Positions 16,583 to 25,894 are shown, numbered from the stretch's first letter. The stretch: DNA of 64,000 nucleotides from Nocardia amikacinitolerans NBRC 108937 (GCF_001612615.1 NZ_BDAU01000004.1:1-64000); one strand, 5' to 3'. Numbers and translations: made by a program. Notes: a model not told the origin generated them from the letters alone.

Positions 16583-17650
16583 ATGCGGAATCCGGCCATG
16601 CCGGACGACGATGAAGCTGTGTCCTCGTGGGAGTGGCGGCGCTCGGTGACGTTGTCGGCTGTCTTGGTCGAATTGGCACGCGACCACGGTCTGCCACTCG
16701 GGGAATGCTTGCGCGACACCGGGATCGAGCCCGCACAGCTCACCACGCCTGGCATGGAGGTCACCGCCGGGCAGGAGCTGGCACTGATCGACAACATCGT
16801 GACCCGGCTCGACGACCGCCCCGGCCTCGGACTGGAAGCCGGAATGCGCACGCACGTCACGACTTACGGTGCGCTCGGGCTGGCACTCCTCAGCAGCCCG
16901 ACGGTGCGGTCCGCGGTGGACCTGCTGATGCGCTACATCCGGATGACCACGACCTTCGCCCGCACCCGGCACGTCTACCAAGACGACACGCTGCTGCTCT
17001 ACGCCGACGACCGCGACGTGCCGCCCCGGCTGCGCGGCTTCCTGCTGGAGCGGGATGTGGCGGTGCTGCTGACGAATTGGACGGCCGTGTACCACGCGCC
17101 CGCGCCGATTCTGAGCGGACAGGTCGCCTGGGGCCTGCGTCCCCGACTGCAACCGATTCTCGATCGGTACGGACTCACGGCCACCGATGGCCCTGGCCCG
17201 CACCTGGTCGTCTTCGACACCGCGGGCTTCGACGACCCACTGCCGCAAGCCAGCCCGCTCACGGCGGCGCTGTTCGAGGAGCAGTGCGCGCACCTGCTGC
17301 GACGGCGTGGGCTGGCCAAGGGCATCGCCGGATCGGTGCGGGAGGTGCTGCTGCACCGGCTGGGAGGGCGCGTCTCCCAGGAGGACGTGGCGGCCGCGCT
17401 GCACATGAGTCTGCGCACCATGCGCCGCCGCCTGGCCGAGGAGGGCACCTCGTATCGCAGCCTGTGCAGCGAGACGTACGGCAACATGGCCGAGGAGCTG
17501 TTGTCCACCGGCCTGACCGTCGAGGACGTCGCCTACCGCATGGGATATTCGGGCGCGCCGAGCTTCTCCAACGCGTTCAAACAGTGGCGCGGCGTCTCAC
17601 CCGGCCGGTTCGCCCGCGCCGCCGTGGAAAGGCACGGCCGACCCGTCTGA
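16583..17650 (+). CDS. AraC-family transcriptional regulator with Arabinose_bd-type N-terminus
   Basis: A 355-residue regulator. Residues about 20-210 form the all-helical/mixed N-terminal domain of OruR/ArgR-like AraC proteins (TTYGALGLALLSSPTVRSAV, RLRGFLLERDVAVLL). The C-terminal double HTH runs VSQEDVAAALHMSLRTMRRR and VEDVAYRMGYSGAPSFSNAF and ends with GVSPGRFAR. It probably senses a small molecule and controls the divergent SDR gene. The start could be the ATG at 16583 or that at 16598; the longer leftward extension is not family-like. Confidence 0.88.
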   Translation: MRNPAMPDDDEAVSSWEWRRSVTLSAVLVELARDHGLPLGECLRDTGIEPAQLTTPGMEVTAGQELALIDNIVTRLDDRPGLGLEAGMRTHVTTYGALGLALLSSPTVRSAVDLLMRYIRMTTTFARTRHVYQDDTLLLYADDRDVPPRLRGFLLERDVAVLLTNWTAVYHAPAPILSGQVAWGLRPRLQPILDRYGLTATDGPGPHLVVFDTAGFDDPLPQASPLTAALFEEQCAHLLRRRGLAKGIAGSVREVLLHRLGGRVSQEDVAAALHMSLRTMRRRLAEEGTSYRSLCSETYGNMAEELLSTGLTVEDVAYRMGYSGAPSFSNAFKQWRGVSPGRFARAAVERHGRPV

Positions 17651-17726
17651 CGCGAAAACCGGTGGCCGAGCCGCGCACGGCCCGCGTACCTTCGACCCTC
17701 GTAATTCTCGACGGGGGAGGAAGAAT

Positions 17727-18785
17727 ATGGAGGCGACGGTCACGGTGACCCCGGACCAGCTGCCGGAGTTGCTGCTGCACGTCGCACTGGTGCGGCCGGT
17801 GTTCCTCTGGGGCGCACCGGGTATCGGCAAGAGCTCGCTCGTGCGCTCGTTCGCCGAATCGCTCGGGCTGGAGTGCGTCACGCTGCTCGGCACCCAGCTC
17901 GCGCCGGAGGACCTGATCGGGGTGCCGCAGATCGTCGGCGACCGCAGCCGATTCGCGCCGCCGGAGCTGATCGCAAGGCCGACCCCGTACTGCCTGTTCC
18001 TGGACGAGTTGAACGCGGCGGCGCCGGAGGTGCAGAAGTCGTTCTACTCGCTGATCCTGGACCGCCGCATCGGCGGCTACGAACTGCCCGCCGGTTCGGT
18101 GGTGATCGGCGCGGGCAACCGCGCCATCGACAACGCGCTGGCCCGTCCGATGGCCTCGGCGCTGGTCAACCGCATGGTGCACCTGCACCTGCGGGCCGAC
18201 GTGGACGACTGGCTGAAGTGGGCCGCGCACAACGACATTCATCCCTGGGTGGTGCGCTACGTGACCCAGCGCCCCGATCACCTGTGGTCGGCGGCGCCGA
18301 AGACCGAGGCGCCCTTCTCCACCCCGCGCGGCTGGCACATGCTCTCCGACGCACTGCACTCCTGCGGCGACGATCTCGACGACACGCTGCTCGAGGTGCT
18401 CGCGGCGGGCACGCTGACTCCCGCGCACGCCTCGGGGTTCCGCGCCTTCGTCAAGACCATCCGGCACGCCTACGATCTGGACGCCGTGATCAAGGGCGAG
18501 GCCGACTGGCCGCGCGATCCCGGCGACCGCGATCTGCTGTATTTCCTCTCCGAGACCTTCCGCGCGCGGCTGATCAAGGAACTGCCCGGCTCCCGCAAGC
18601 ACGTCTCGGCCGCGACGCACCGATTCGTGTTGCGAGCCAAGGCGATGCTCGTCGAGCTGTCCGAGATCTCGGTCGAATGCGCGCAATTGGTGATCGCGTC
18701 GGACGCGGACGGTGTGTCGGTGCTGCCCTCCTGGTTCCTGGTCGAGGTGACCCGCGACCTGCCGCGCCTGGCCGCGCGGCGGTAG
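17727..18785 (+). CDS. MoxR-type AAA+ ATPase
   Basis: A 352-residue AAA+ protein. Walker A GAPGIGKS is at 29-36, Walker B LFLDELN at 91-96, and a sensor 1-like GAGNR follows in SVVIGAGNRAIDNAL. The layout fits MoxR-like ATPases that act as chaperones, often for partners with von Willebrand A domains. The next gene, 2 bases downstream, encodes such a VWA protein. The ATG at 17727 follows GGGGGAGGAAGAAT, a strong ribosome binding site. Its target is not known. Confidence 0.88.
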   Translation: MEATVTVTPDQLPELLLHVALVRPVFLWGAPGIGKSSLVRSFAESLGLECVTLLGTQLAPEDLIGVPQIVGDRSRFAPPELIARPTPYCLFLDELNAAAPEVQKSFYSLILDRRIGGYELPAGSVVIGAGNRAIDNALARPMASALVNRMVHLHLRADVDDWLKWAAHNDIHPWVVRYVTQRPDHLWSAAPKTEAPFSTPRGWHMLSDALHSCGDDLDDTLLEVLAAGTLTPAHASGFRAFVKTIRHAYDLDAVIKGEADWPRDPGDRDLLYFLSETFRARLIKELPGSRKHVSAATHRFVLRAKAMLVELSEISVECAQLVIASDADGVSVLPSWFLVEVTRDLPRLAARR

Positions 18786-18787
18786 CG

Positions 18788-20617
18788 GTGGGCGCCGCGC
18801 GCGGGAAGCGCCGCGCGACCGTCGATCCCTGGCGCCAGGCGGTGCTGGACGGCTGGGGTATGGTCCGTGCGCATCGTGCCTTCGGGCATCTGCCGGGCAG
18901 GCTCTACGAGCTCGACCCGCGCCGGACGCCGCAGGAGGTGTGGGCGCGCATCGCGGGCGCGGGCGTCGGCTACCACCCGAAGCGTCGCGCCGAAGCCGCC
19001 GAGTGGGCATGGGTTTTCGCGCACTGCCTGCTGCACGCCGGGTTCGGACACCTGGACCCGCGCCGGGCGGACCCCGCCGACATCGTCACCGACATCGATC
19101 TGTCCGAGAGCTGGTCGATCGACGCGGCCGAACCGCACCCCGCCTATCGCGCCGCCTGCTGCGCCGTCGTCGACCAGTATCTGACCACGATGAAGATCGG
19201 TCGTCGGCCGACCGAATTCTCCGCCGCGCCGAGCATTTCCGACGAATACGCGACGGCCGCCCGCTGGCGCTACACCGCCGTTCCCGCCGAGTACCGGCGC
19301 GACGACCCGCCGGACTTCCTGATCAGCGGCGCCGCCGCGGCCGAGCGCGCCGACGACCCGGCACGTTTCGCCGCGGGTATCGCCGCCGCCGCGCGCGACG
19401 CGTTGACCGTCGCGGGCGGCGACTCGACACCCGAGGGCCGTAGGCCGCAGCGAACCTGGGACGCGGCGCTGAGCTGGTTCGTCTCCTCCTACCCGCTGCT
19501 CGGCGCGCTGGCGGCCGGGATGACGCTCGTCGCGGACGCGGGTCTGGCGCGCGGGTGGGACATCGCCATCGCCGCGGTCAACGCCGAGGCGGCGGAGATC
19601 TACGTCAACCCGCTGGCCGGGCTGACGCAGGAGGAGTGGCGCTTCGTGCTCGCGCACGAAATGCTGCACGCCGCACTGCGACACGGTGAACGCACCGCTT
19701 GGCGGGACCTTTACCTGTTCAACATCGCGTGCGACTACGTGGTGAACGGCTGGCTGGTGGAGCTCGGAGTCGGGGTCATGCCTGAGGGCTTGCTCTACGA
19801 CCCCGCGCTGAAAGGCTGTTCGGCGGAGGAGGTGTACGACCGCATCGCGACGGATCTGCGGCGGTTGCGCAAGCTGGCCACGTTGCGCGGGCGCGGCCGC
19901 GGCGACGTGCTCGGCGAACCGCTGCCGCACTCCGGCGGCGCGGGACGCTACGTCGACCTGGACGACTACTACCGCAACGCGCTGACCACCGGCCTGGCGT
20001 ATCACCTGAACAGCGGGCGCGGCTACCTCCCCGCCGCGCTGGAAGAGGCGATTCGCGCCATGGACCAGCCGCCGCTGCCCTGGGACGCGCAGCTGGCGCA
20101 CTGGTTCGACGAGCACGTCCCCGCGGTCGACAAGCGCCGCAGCTACGCCCGCGCCTCCCGCAGGCAGGCGGTGACGCCCGACATCCCGCGCCCGGCGTGG
20201 GTGCGTCCGGAGGAGAGCACGCGGCTGCCGACCTTCGGCGTCGTTCTCGACACCTCGGGATCGATGGACGCGGCGCTGCTCGGAAAAGGTCTGGGCGCCA
20301 TCGCTTCCTACGCTCTGGCCAGGGACGTGCCGCGCGCGAGGGTGGTGTACTGCGACGCTGCGGCCTACGACGCGGGCTATCTGCCGGTCGAGGAGATCGC
20401 GCGCGGCGTGCGGGTGCGCGGCCGCGGCGGCACCGTCTTGCAGCCCGGGATTCGGCTGCTCGAACGCGCCGACGACTTTCCCGCCGATGGACCGATTCTG
20501 ATCATCACCGACGGTGCCTGCGATGTGCTGCGAGTGCGCCGCGAGCACGCCTACCTGGTGCCCGCGGGTGCGTCGCTGCCGTTTCGGCCGAATGGTCCGG
20601 TCTTCCGGATGCGCTGA
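18788..20617 (+). CDS. Putative metallopeptidase-VWA protein (DUF2201-like), partner of MoxR ATPase
   Basis: A 609-residue protein from a GTG 2 bases after the MoxR stop. Residues about 284-320 carry a zinc-peptidase-like motif HEMLH (290-294) with a further His299. An N-terminal counterpart has HCLLH (79-83) and His88 in the same spacing, with the catalytic glutamate replaced by cysteine. The C-terminus (about 480-600) is a VWA-like domain with a complete metal-ion-dependent adhesion site: DTSGS at 488-492, Thr549 in GRGGT, Asp575 in ITDG. No signal or membrane segment is seen. A MoxR-assisted proteolytic or assembly role is inferred. Confidence 0.82.
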   Translation: MGAARGKRRATVDPWRQAVLDGWGMVRAHRAFGHLPGRLYELDPRRTPQEVWARIAGAGVGYHPKRRAEAAEWAWVFAHCLLHAGFGHLDPRRADPADIVTDIDLSESWSIDAAEPHPAYRAACCAVVDQYLTTMKIGRRPTEFSAAPSISDEYATAARWRYTAVPAEYRRDDPPDFLISGAAAAERADDPARFAAGIAAAARDALTVAGGDSTPEGRRPQRTWDAALSWFVSSYPLLGALAAGMTLVADAGLARGWDIAIAAVNAEAAEIYVNPLAGLTQEEWRFVLAHEMLHAALRHGERTAWRDLYLFNIACDYVVNGWLVELGVGVMPEGLLYDPALKGCSAEEVYDRIATDLRRLRKLATLRGRGRGDVLGEPLPHSGGAGRYVDLDDYYRNALTTGLAYHLNSGRGYLPAALEEAIRAMDQPPLPWDAQLAHWFDEHVPAVDKRRSYARASRRQAVTPDIPRPAWVRPEESTRLPTFGVVLDTSGSMDAALLGKGLGAIASYALARDVPRARVVYCDAAAYDAGYLPVEEIARGVRVRGRGGTVLQPGIRLLERADDFPADGPILIITDGACDVLRVRREHAYLVPAGASLPFRPNGPVFRMR

Positions 20618-20744
20618 GCCGGGATGTCCGGCGACCGCGTCGGGAGTCCTCGCTCGGAGAAACGAGAAAGGGCACCCTAACCCGACGTGGGATGCGAGCA
20701 TGGAAGGGCAGTCTCACGATCGCCGCGGCGAAAGGTGGTGGGGT

Positions 20745-21323
20745 GTGGCCGAGTTCGTGCAGGAGTACGCCGCGTTGCGGTGGTCGGTGGTGGCGGCGTT
20801 CCTGGTGACGTCCGCGATCGTGACGCTACGACTGGCGAGACCCGTTCGCGGGCACGTGAACTCGGAATCGGATGCCGCGCACCTGGTCATGTGCCTGATC
20901 ATGCTGGTGATGCTGATCTTTCCTGCCGAGGCGAGTCCGCACGCGGTGCGCGGAGTCCTGATCGCCATGACCGTCGCGTTCGGTGCGTTGCTGGTGAGCC
21001 GGATCGTGGAATGGCGCGCGGCGCGCGGCGCGGTGACGGCCGGACAGACTTTCGCGATCGGATACCACGCGCTCGCCGCCGCGGCCATGCTCTACGCGAT
21101 GTCCGGGCATTCGGCCGCCGATCACGCGGGCCCGCCGCCCTTCGCGGCCTATGCGCTCGCCGCGCTCTTCATCGCCGACGCGCTCGCGGTGCTGTGCCTG
21201 CGCGGCGGCGGTTGGCACCGGCTGGCGCATCCGGTCGGCGCGGTCGGGTCGGCGGCCGTCGTGCCGCACGTGGTGATGGATTTCGGGATGGCGTACATGC
21301 TCGTCGCCGCCGTAGTCGGGTGA
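20745..21323 (+). CDS. DUF5134-like polytopic membrane protein
   Basis: A 192-residue membrane protein with five or six hydrophobic helices (WSVVAAFLVTSAIVTLRLA, LVMCLIMLVMLIFP, GVLIAMTVAFGALLVSRIVE, YALAALFIADALAVLCL, VVMDFGMAYMLVAAVV). The HLVMCLIMLVMLIFP and VVMDFGMAYML segments fit actinobacterial DUF5134 proteins, whose function is unknown. The GTG at 20745 follows GAAAGGTGGTGG; an upstream ATG at 20700 is also open. It lies 127 bases after the metallopeptidase-VWA gene, so linkage with that pair is uncertain. Confidence 0.72.
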   Translation: MAEFVQEYAALRWSVVAAFLVTSAIVTLRLARPVRGHVNSESDAAHLVMCLIMLVMLIFPAEASPHAVRGVLIAMTVAFGALLVSRIVEWRAARGAVTAGQTFAIGYHALAAAAMLYAMSGHSAADHAGPPPFAAYALAALFIADALAVLCLRGGGWHRLAHPVGAVGSAAVVPHVVMDFGMAYMLVAAVVG

Positions 21324-21332
21324 AACCGGGAA

Positions 21333-22007
21333 TCAGACCTCGACGACGGTGTCGGCCACGACGCGTCCGCCGAGGCGCACCCAGCCGTCGGAGTCCCACT
21401 CGGTGAACAACTGCGAGCCCTGGCCCTGCGTGATGATCAGGCTGCGGCGCAGCAGCGCCGTGAGCGCGACCGCTGCCGCGCCGGTGGCCTCGTCTTCTTC
21501 GATGCCCATGGTGGGGGCGAACATTCGCGAGCGCACCGTGGCACGGTGCTCCTCGGTCCAGCACCACAGGTAGTGCGGTCCGCCGGGGAAATCCTCGGGC
21601 CGCACCGTGGCCAGCTCGTCGAGGCTGTCGAGCTGATGGAAGGTGAAGTCCGGCGCCCACTCGCCGCGCGCCTTGATCCAGGTCAGACCGTCGGCCAGCT
21701 CGACGGGCACCGGTCCGGCTGGCATGTCGAGCACCCGCACGGGGATGCCCTGTTCGGCGAACCACCACGCGGTGCCGACCGAGGGATGTCCGGCGAACGG
21801 GAGTTCGACGGCCGGGGTGTAGATCCGCATGCGGGCGATCTCGTCGACCGGGTCCTCGACGACGACGGTCTCGCTGTACCCGGCCCGCGCCGCGAGAGCC
21901 TGCGCGTCGGCCTCACCGACGTCCTTCGCGCGGGCGATGCCCAGCGGATTGCCGAGGCGTCCGGTCGCATCCGTGAATACGCGCACCACCTCGACCCGCG
22001 TGCCCAT
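21333..22007 (-). CDS. PhzF-family isomerase/epimerase-like protein
   Basis: A 224-residue member of the PhzF/diaminopimelate epimerase-like fold. VVRVFTDATGRLGNPLGIAR at the start, ELPFAGHPSVGTAW in the middle and EDEATGAAAVALTA near the end are family hallmarks. PhzF proper isomerises a phenazine precursor, but no phenazine genes are present, and many genomes carry such proteins with unknown substrates. The ATG at 22007 (GGAAGCC before it) is preferred over 22034. It is slightly shorter than typical PhzF (about 280), consistent with the compact actinobacterial subgroup. Confidence 0.8.
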   Translation of the reverse strand: MGTRVEVVRVFTDATGRLGNPLGIARAKDVGEADAQALAARAGYSETVVVEDPVDEIARMRIYTPAVELPFAGHPSVGTAWWFAEQGIPVRVLDMPAGPVPVELADGLTWIKARGEWAPDFTFHQLDSLDELATVRPEDFPGGPHYLWCWTEEHRATVRSRMFAPTMGIEEDEATGAAAVALTALLRRSLIITQGQGSQLFTEWDSDGWVRLGGRVVADTVVEV

Positions 22008-22125
22008 GGCTTCCGGCTCATCCTGTGTGCCCATGCACGCGAGCCTACCGGCTCGCACCGGTGGCTACCGGCGAGCAAACGTAATGCTCGTCACTCTCTC
22101 GGAGGGGCGGACGAGGGGGAAAATG

Positions 22126-22161
22126 CCGAAAGCCCCGTCCGGTCGAAGACGGGGCTTTCGG
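22126..22161. terminator. Hairpin terminator after ahpD
   Basis: Perfect 14-bp stem CCGAAAGCCCCGTC / GACGGGGCTTTCGG (22126-22139 and 22148-22161) with an 8-base loop, 14 bases beyond the ahpD stop. On the minus strand the stem is GC-rich and followed by ATTTT, close to a classical intrinsic terminator. Confidence 0.85.
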
Positions 22162-22174
22162 GTCGTCTCTGGCG

Positions 22175-22714
22175 TCAGACCGACGCGGCGGCGAGCGTCT
22201 CGGTGGACTGCACGGCCTGGCCGACGCCGGCCACGATGGCGGCGGCGCGCAGCGACTCGAAGATCACCTCGCGGGAGACACCGGCCTCGCGCAGAGTGTG
22301 CTCGTGCGCCTCCAGGCAGTGGGCGCAGCCGTTGATCGAGGAGACCGCGAAGGACCACAGCTCGAAATCGGCCTTGTCGACGCCGGGGGCGCCGATGATC
22401 TGCATGCGCAGACCGGCCCGCAGGTCGTCGTAGCGGCCGCCGAGGAACGCCTTGCCCCGGTAGAACACGTTGTTCATGCCCATGATCGAGGCGGCGCCGA
22501 GCGCGGCGTTGTACGCCTCCGCCGTCAGGATGTCGGCGGCTTCCTCGGCGATCTCGCGCAGCGTGGTCGCCGACCGGGTCGCGGCCGCCGACGCGAGCAG
22601 GGTGCCCCACAGTTGCTGTTCGTTCAGCACGGTGGTGCGCGCGATCGATGACAAGTTGAGCTTGAGGTCCTTGGCGTACTCGGGAAGGGAGTTCTTCAGG
22701 TTCTCAATGCTCAT
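22175..22714 (-). CDS. ahpD: Alkyl hydroperoxidase AhpD
   Basis: A 179-residue AhpD, a CxxC thiol peroxidase/adaptor that passes electrons to AhpC. The catalytic set known from M. tuberculosis AhpD is conserved at identical positions: Glu118, Cys130, His132, Cys133 and His137 ([12 protein letters not shown]). In mycobacteria it is reduced by lipoamide from dihydrolipoyl dehydrogenase and SucB. It lies 107 bases downstream of ahpC on the same strand and is followed by a strong terminator, so ahpC-ahpD form one operon. Confidence 0.97.
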   Translation of the reverse strand: MSIENLKNSLPEYAKDLKLNLSSIARTTVLNEQQLWGTLLASAAATRSATTLREIAEEAADILTAEAYNAALGAASIMGMNNVFYRGKAFLGGRYDDLRAGLRMQIIGAPGVDKADFELWSFAVSSINGCAHCLEAHEHTLREAGVSREVIFESLRAAAIVAGVGQAVQSTETLAAASV

Positions 22715-22821
22715 TCGACGTTTCCTCTGTGTGTATCGGGCCCGCGGGCGCGGGGATGTTCTCGAAGACGCTCCCCGCCGGAGCGGGGAGCGGGATCTGT
22801 TCGGGGAGTGGGCGTTCCGGA

Positions 22822-23409
22822 TCAGACGCTGGCGGTGAGGAGCTCACCGGCGTTGATGGTCGGGTCGCCCTTCTTCCAGTTGCAGGCGCACAGCTCGTCG
22901 GACTGCAGCGCGTCGAGCACGCGCAGCACCTCGTCGACGTTGCGGCCGACGGAACCCGCGGTGACCGAGACGAACTGGACCTCGTTGTTCGGGTCGACGA
23001 TGAAGGTGGCGCGGTCGGCGACACCGTCGGCGTTGAGCACGCCGGTGGCGGTGACCAGTTCACGCTTGAGGTCCGACAGCATCGGGAACGGGAGGGTCTT
23101 CAGATCCTCGTGCTGCGCGCGCCACTGGAAGTGTACGAACTCGTTGTCCACCGAGACGCCGAGCACCTGCGCGTCGCGGTCGGCGAACTCCTCGTTCAGC
23201 TTGCCGAACGCGGCGATCTCGGTCGGGCAGACGAAGGTGAAGTCCTTCGGCCAGAAGAAGACGATCCGCCACTTGCCCGCGTGATCGTCGCTGGTGACCT
23301 GGGTGAAGTAGTCGTCAGGCTGCTGAGCGTCGACCTTCGACAGATCACCGCCGATGACCGCGGTGAGGTTGTATGCCGGGAACTGGTCGCCGATGGTCAG
23401 CAGGGCCAT
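22822..23409 (-). CDS. ahpC: Peroxiredoxin AhpC (alkyl hydroperoxide reductase)
   Basis: A 195-residue typical 2-Cys peroxiredoxin. The peroxidatic Cys61 lies in FVCPTEI and the resolving pair Cys174 and Cys176 in ELCACNW, as in M. tuberculosis AhpC, which uses three cysteines. It reduces alkyl hydroperoxides and peroxynitrite in the cytoplasm with AhpD as reductant. The start ATG at 23409 has GAGGAGACAAAGC before it. It diverges from an oxyR gene whose start region carries a long dyad, implying peroxide-responsive control. Confidence 0.97.
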   Translation of the reverse strand: MALLTIGDQFPAYNLTAVIGGDLSKVDAQQPDDYFTQVTSDDHAGKWRIVFFWPKDFTFVCPTEIAAFGKLNEEFADRDAQVLGVSVDNEFVHFQWRAQHEDLKTLPFPMLSDLKRELVTATGVLNADGVADRATFIVDPNNEVQFVSVTAGSVGRNVDEVLRVLDALQSDELCACNWKKGDPTINAGELLTASV

Positions 23410-23493
23410 GCTTTGTCTCCTCGTCCTTCATGGGGTTTTTGGGCGTGCGAAGTTCTTCTGTGATCTTGCACAAAGGGCAGTGAAAGGTAAAGG

Positions 23494-23530
23494 TGATCAG
23501 TCGCACTACACTGATAGGTGTGACTGATCA
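23494..23530. promoter_or_regulatory. OxyR-type dyad between ahpC and oxyR
   Basis: Arms TGATCAGTCGCAC (23494-23506) and GTGTGACTGATCA (23518-23530) form a 13-bp inverted repeat with one mismatch and an 11-base spacer, 37 bases overall, a typical LysR-type footprint. The right arm covers the likely oxyR GTG start at 23520, so bound OxyR would repress its own gene while standing near the ahpC promoter. Confidence 0.7.
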
Positions 23531-24428
23531 GACTTATCAGCCGACACTTTCGCAGCTGCGTGCGTTCGTGGCGATCGCGGAATACCGGCATTTCGGCACC
23601 GCGGCCGCCCGGCTCAATGTGAGCCAGCCCACGTTATCGCAAGCATTGGCCGCGCTCGAAAACGGACTGGGACTCCAGCTGATCGAGCGCAGCACGCGCC
23701 GGGTTCTGGTGACCGCGGCCGGAATGCGGTTGCTGCCGCAGGCGATGGCGACGCTGGAAGCCGCCGACCGCTTCGTCGCCTCGGCCACCGGCGACGGGCT
23801 CGGCGGCACACTGCGGATGGGAATCATCCCGACCGTCGCGCCCTACGTGCTGCCCGCTCTGCTGCCCGAGCTGCGCAAGCGGCTGCCCGCGCTGGTGCCG
23901 CAGGTCGTCGAGGACCAGACCGCGCGTTTGCTGGAGGGGTTGCGCACCGGCGTGCTCGACGTCGCGCTGCTCGCGCTGCCCACCGAGAACTCGGGGCTGG
24001 TGGAGATTCCGCTCTACACCGAGGAATTCGTGCTGGTGACCCCGCGCGGGCACGCGCTCGCGGGCCGCAAGGACATCGAGCCCGCGGTGCTCGGCACGCT
24101 GCCGCTGCTGCTGCTCGACGAGGGCCACTGCCTGCGCGACCAGACCCTCGACCTGTGCCGCTCGGTCGACGTCCACCCGGGCGCGGTCGGCGACACCCGT
24201 GCCGCCTCGCTGGCCACGGTCGTCCAGTGCGTGGCGGGCGGACTCGGCGTCACGCTCATCCCGGAAATGGCCGTCGCCGCCGAAACCGCAAGGGGCACGC
24301 TGGAAACCGCCCGCTTCGCCGATCCGGCCCCCGGCCGCACCATCGGCCTCGCCTTCCGCGCCTCCAGCGCCCGCAGCGACGACTACGAATACCTCGCCGC
24401 CATCATCCGCGCACACCGGCCGATGTGA
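23520..24428 (+). CDS. oxyR: LysR-family peroxide-type regulator OxyR
   Basis: A 302-residue LysR-type activator from the GTG at 23520 ([16 protein letters not shown]); an in-frame GTG at 23493 is possible but sits inside the dyad. The winged HTH is at about 10-65 ([20 protein letters not shown]), followed by the periplasmic-binding-protein-like sensor domain. The second cysteine region [16 protein letters not shown] fits OxyR, whose two redox cysteines sense hydrogen peroxide. Divergence from ahpC strongly supports the assignment. It most likely activates ahpCD under peroxide stress. Confidence 0.9.
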   Translation: MTDQTYQPTLSQLRAFVAIAEYRHFGTAAARLNVSQPTLSQALAALENGLGLQLIERSTRRVLVTAAGMRLLPQAMATLEAADRFVASATGDGLGGTLRMGIIPTVAPYVLPALLPELRKRLPALVPQVVEDQTARLLEGLRTGVLDVALLALPTENSGLVEIPLYTEEFVLVTPRGHALAGRKDIEPAVLGTLPLLLLDEGHCLRDQTLDLCRSVDVHPGAVGDTRAASLATVVQCVAGGLGVTLIPEMAVAAETARGTLETARFADPAPGRTIGLAFRASSARSDDYEYLAAIIRAHRPM

Positions 24429-24495
24429 GGCATCCGGCCGCGCGGGAGCTTCCTGTGGCATTGACCGCGGGGGCGGGGGCTGGGACGCTCGGCTG

Positions 24496-25269
24496 GTGCG
24501 GATTCACCACCTGAACTGCGGGTCGATGGCGATGGGCATGGTCGACCATTGCCTGTTGATCGAGACCGACACCGGGCTCGTCCTTGTCGATACCGGATAC
24601 GGCCTGGAGTGCGTGCGTGATCCGGGCCGGATGATGGGGCCAGCGCGGTTCTCGCTGGGCGCCAAACTGCTCGAACGGGAGACGGCGGTCCGGCAGGTCC
24701 AAGCGCTCGGGTACGACCCGGCCGATGTCCGCGACATCGTGCTCACCCATCTGGATCTCGACCACGCGGGCGGGCTTGCCGATTTTCCGGACGCGACCGT
24801 GCATGTGCACGGTCCGGAACTGCGCGCGGCGAACTCGTCGAAGGGGCTGTTCGACCGGCTGCGCTACCGACCGGCGCAATGGGCGCACCGGCCGAAGTGG
24901 CTGACCAACGAGATCGACGGCGGTGCGGAATGGTTCGGCTTCAACGCGGTCCGCGATCTGCCCGGCCTGCCCGCGGAGATTCTGATCGTCCCGCTGTACG
25001 GCCACACCGAGGGGCACGTGGGCGTTGCGGTCGACACCGGCGACGGCTGGCTGCTGCACGCGGGCGACGCGTTCTACGTGGGCAGCGAGATCGATCCTGT
25101 GCACCCGCGAACCCCGCTGATCTGGCAGGTGATGGAGTTGCGTTCGCTCGGCTCGAACGACTTCATGCGGAACCGCGAACGTCTCCTCGAACTCAACCGG
25201 GCGCACGGTGGGGAGATCACCGTGTTCTCGTCCCATGATCCGGACGCGTTCGCCCGCTTGGCGCGGTGA
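24496..25269 (+). CDS. Metallo-beta-lactamase-fold hydrolase (lactonase-like)
   Basis: A 257-residue MBL-fold enzyme. The metal site motif THLDLDHAGG replaces HxHxDH with HxDxDH, and GHTEGHVG and LLHAGDAFY provide later ligands. The pattern matches N-acyl-homoserine-lactonase-like proteins, but the substrate is not known. GTG at 24496 (VRIHHLNCGSMAMG) matches the family start. It is preceded by 68 bases after oxyR without an obvious promoter, so it could be co-transcribed. Confidence 0.82.
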   Translation: MRIHHLNCGSMAMGMVDHCLLIETDTGLVLVDTGYGLECVRDPGRMMGPARFSLGAKLLERETAVRQVQALGYDPADVRDIVLTHLDLDHAGGLADFPDATVHVHGPELRAANSSKGLFDRLRYRPAQWAHRPKWLTNEIDGGAEWFGFNAVRDLPGLPAEILIVPLYGHTEGHVGVAVDTGDGWLLHAGDAFYVGSEIDPVHPRTPLIWQVMELRSLGSNDFMRNRERLLELNRAHGGEITVFSSHDPDAFARLAR

Positions 25270-25324
25270 AGCCGACACCGGCGCGAAGGGGCACAGTGGT
25301 GACAAGCGCGGAGAGGAGTGGTGC

Positions 25325-25870
25325 GTGGACGTGATCGGCAACGGCCCCGGTGGACGCCTCGCGAGGGTGTCCACGGCGGAGCACGCGCTCTTCGTCTACG
25401 GCACCCTCCAGTTTCCCGAGGTGCTGCATCAGTTGATCGGACGCTGCCCCGATCTGTCGCCTGCCGACCTGGCCGGATGGCGGGCGGCCGCGCTGCCCGG
25501 TCGGCTGTATCCGGGCTTGGTTGCGGATGCGCGGGCGACGGTGCGCGGCGCGTTGCTTTCCGGCTTGAGCGCGGGGGAGTGGGCGGTGCTCGACGCCTTC
25601 GAGGACGACGAATACGACTTGCGCTCGGTGGATTTCGGCGACGTGGTGCACGCCGATCCTGGCGTTCGCTCGTCGCGCCACCGCCCGGAAGGTCCCGACC
25701 TCACGGCGCGTGCTCGCTACGCACCCGGCGCGGTGTGGACCTACGTGTGGACCGCCGATGTCACACCGCGTGACTGGCGCGCGGAGGAATTCGCCGCCGA
25801 ACATCTGAGCGCGTTCGCCACCCGCTGCGCGGGCTGGCGGCAGACGCTCGACCCCCGTTGCAATTCCTAG
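25325..25870 (+). CDS. Gamma-glutamylcyclotransferase-like (AIG2/GGCT fold) protein
   Basis: A 181-residue protein with the AIG2/GGACT signature FVYGTLQFPEVL at its start and the acidic catalytic-type patch VLDAFEDDEYDL. The family includes gamma-glutamylcyclotransferases and gamma-glutamylamine cyclotransferases that act on small gamma-glutamyl compounds; the specific reaction is not assigned. GTG at 25325 follows GGAGAGGAGTG. It ends one base after the start of the TetR operator. Confidence 0.75.
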   Translation: MDVIGNGPGGRLARVSTAEHALFVYGTLQFPEVLHQLIGRCPDLSPADLAGWRAAALPGRLYPGLVADARATVRGALLSGLSAGEWAVLDAFEDDEYDLRSVDFGDVVHADPGVRSSRHRPEGPDLTARARYAPGAVWTYVWTADVTPRDWRAEEFAAEHLSAFATRCAGWRQTLDPRCNS

Positions 25871-25884
25871 ACGACCGGTCGTAT
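25869..25884. promoter_or_regulatory. TetR operator before tetR
   Basis: AGACGACCGGTCGTAT contains the 12-base perfect palindrome ACGACCGGTCGT (25871-25882), 11 bases before the regulator's start. An identical 16-base copy precedes the SDR gene at 26529. It resembles the AAACGACCGGTCGTTT-type operators used by many TetR proteins. Confidence 0.85.
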
Positions 25885-25894
25885 AGTTCGTCGC

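Noticed and set aside
21333..22007. Phenazine biosynthesis cluster suggested by a PhzF-like gene
   Set aside because: No other phz genes are present; PhzF-fold proteins are common outside phenazine pathways.
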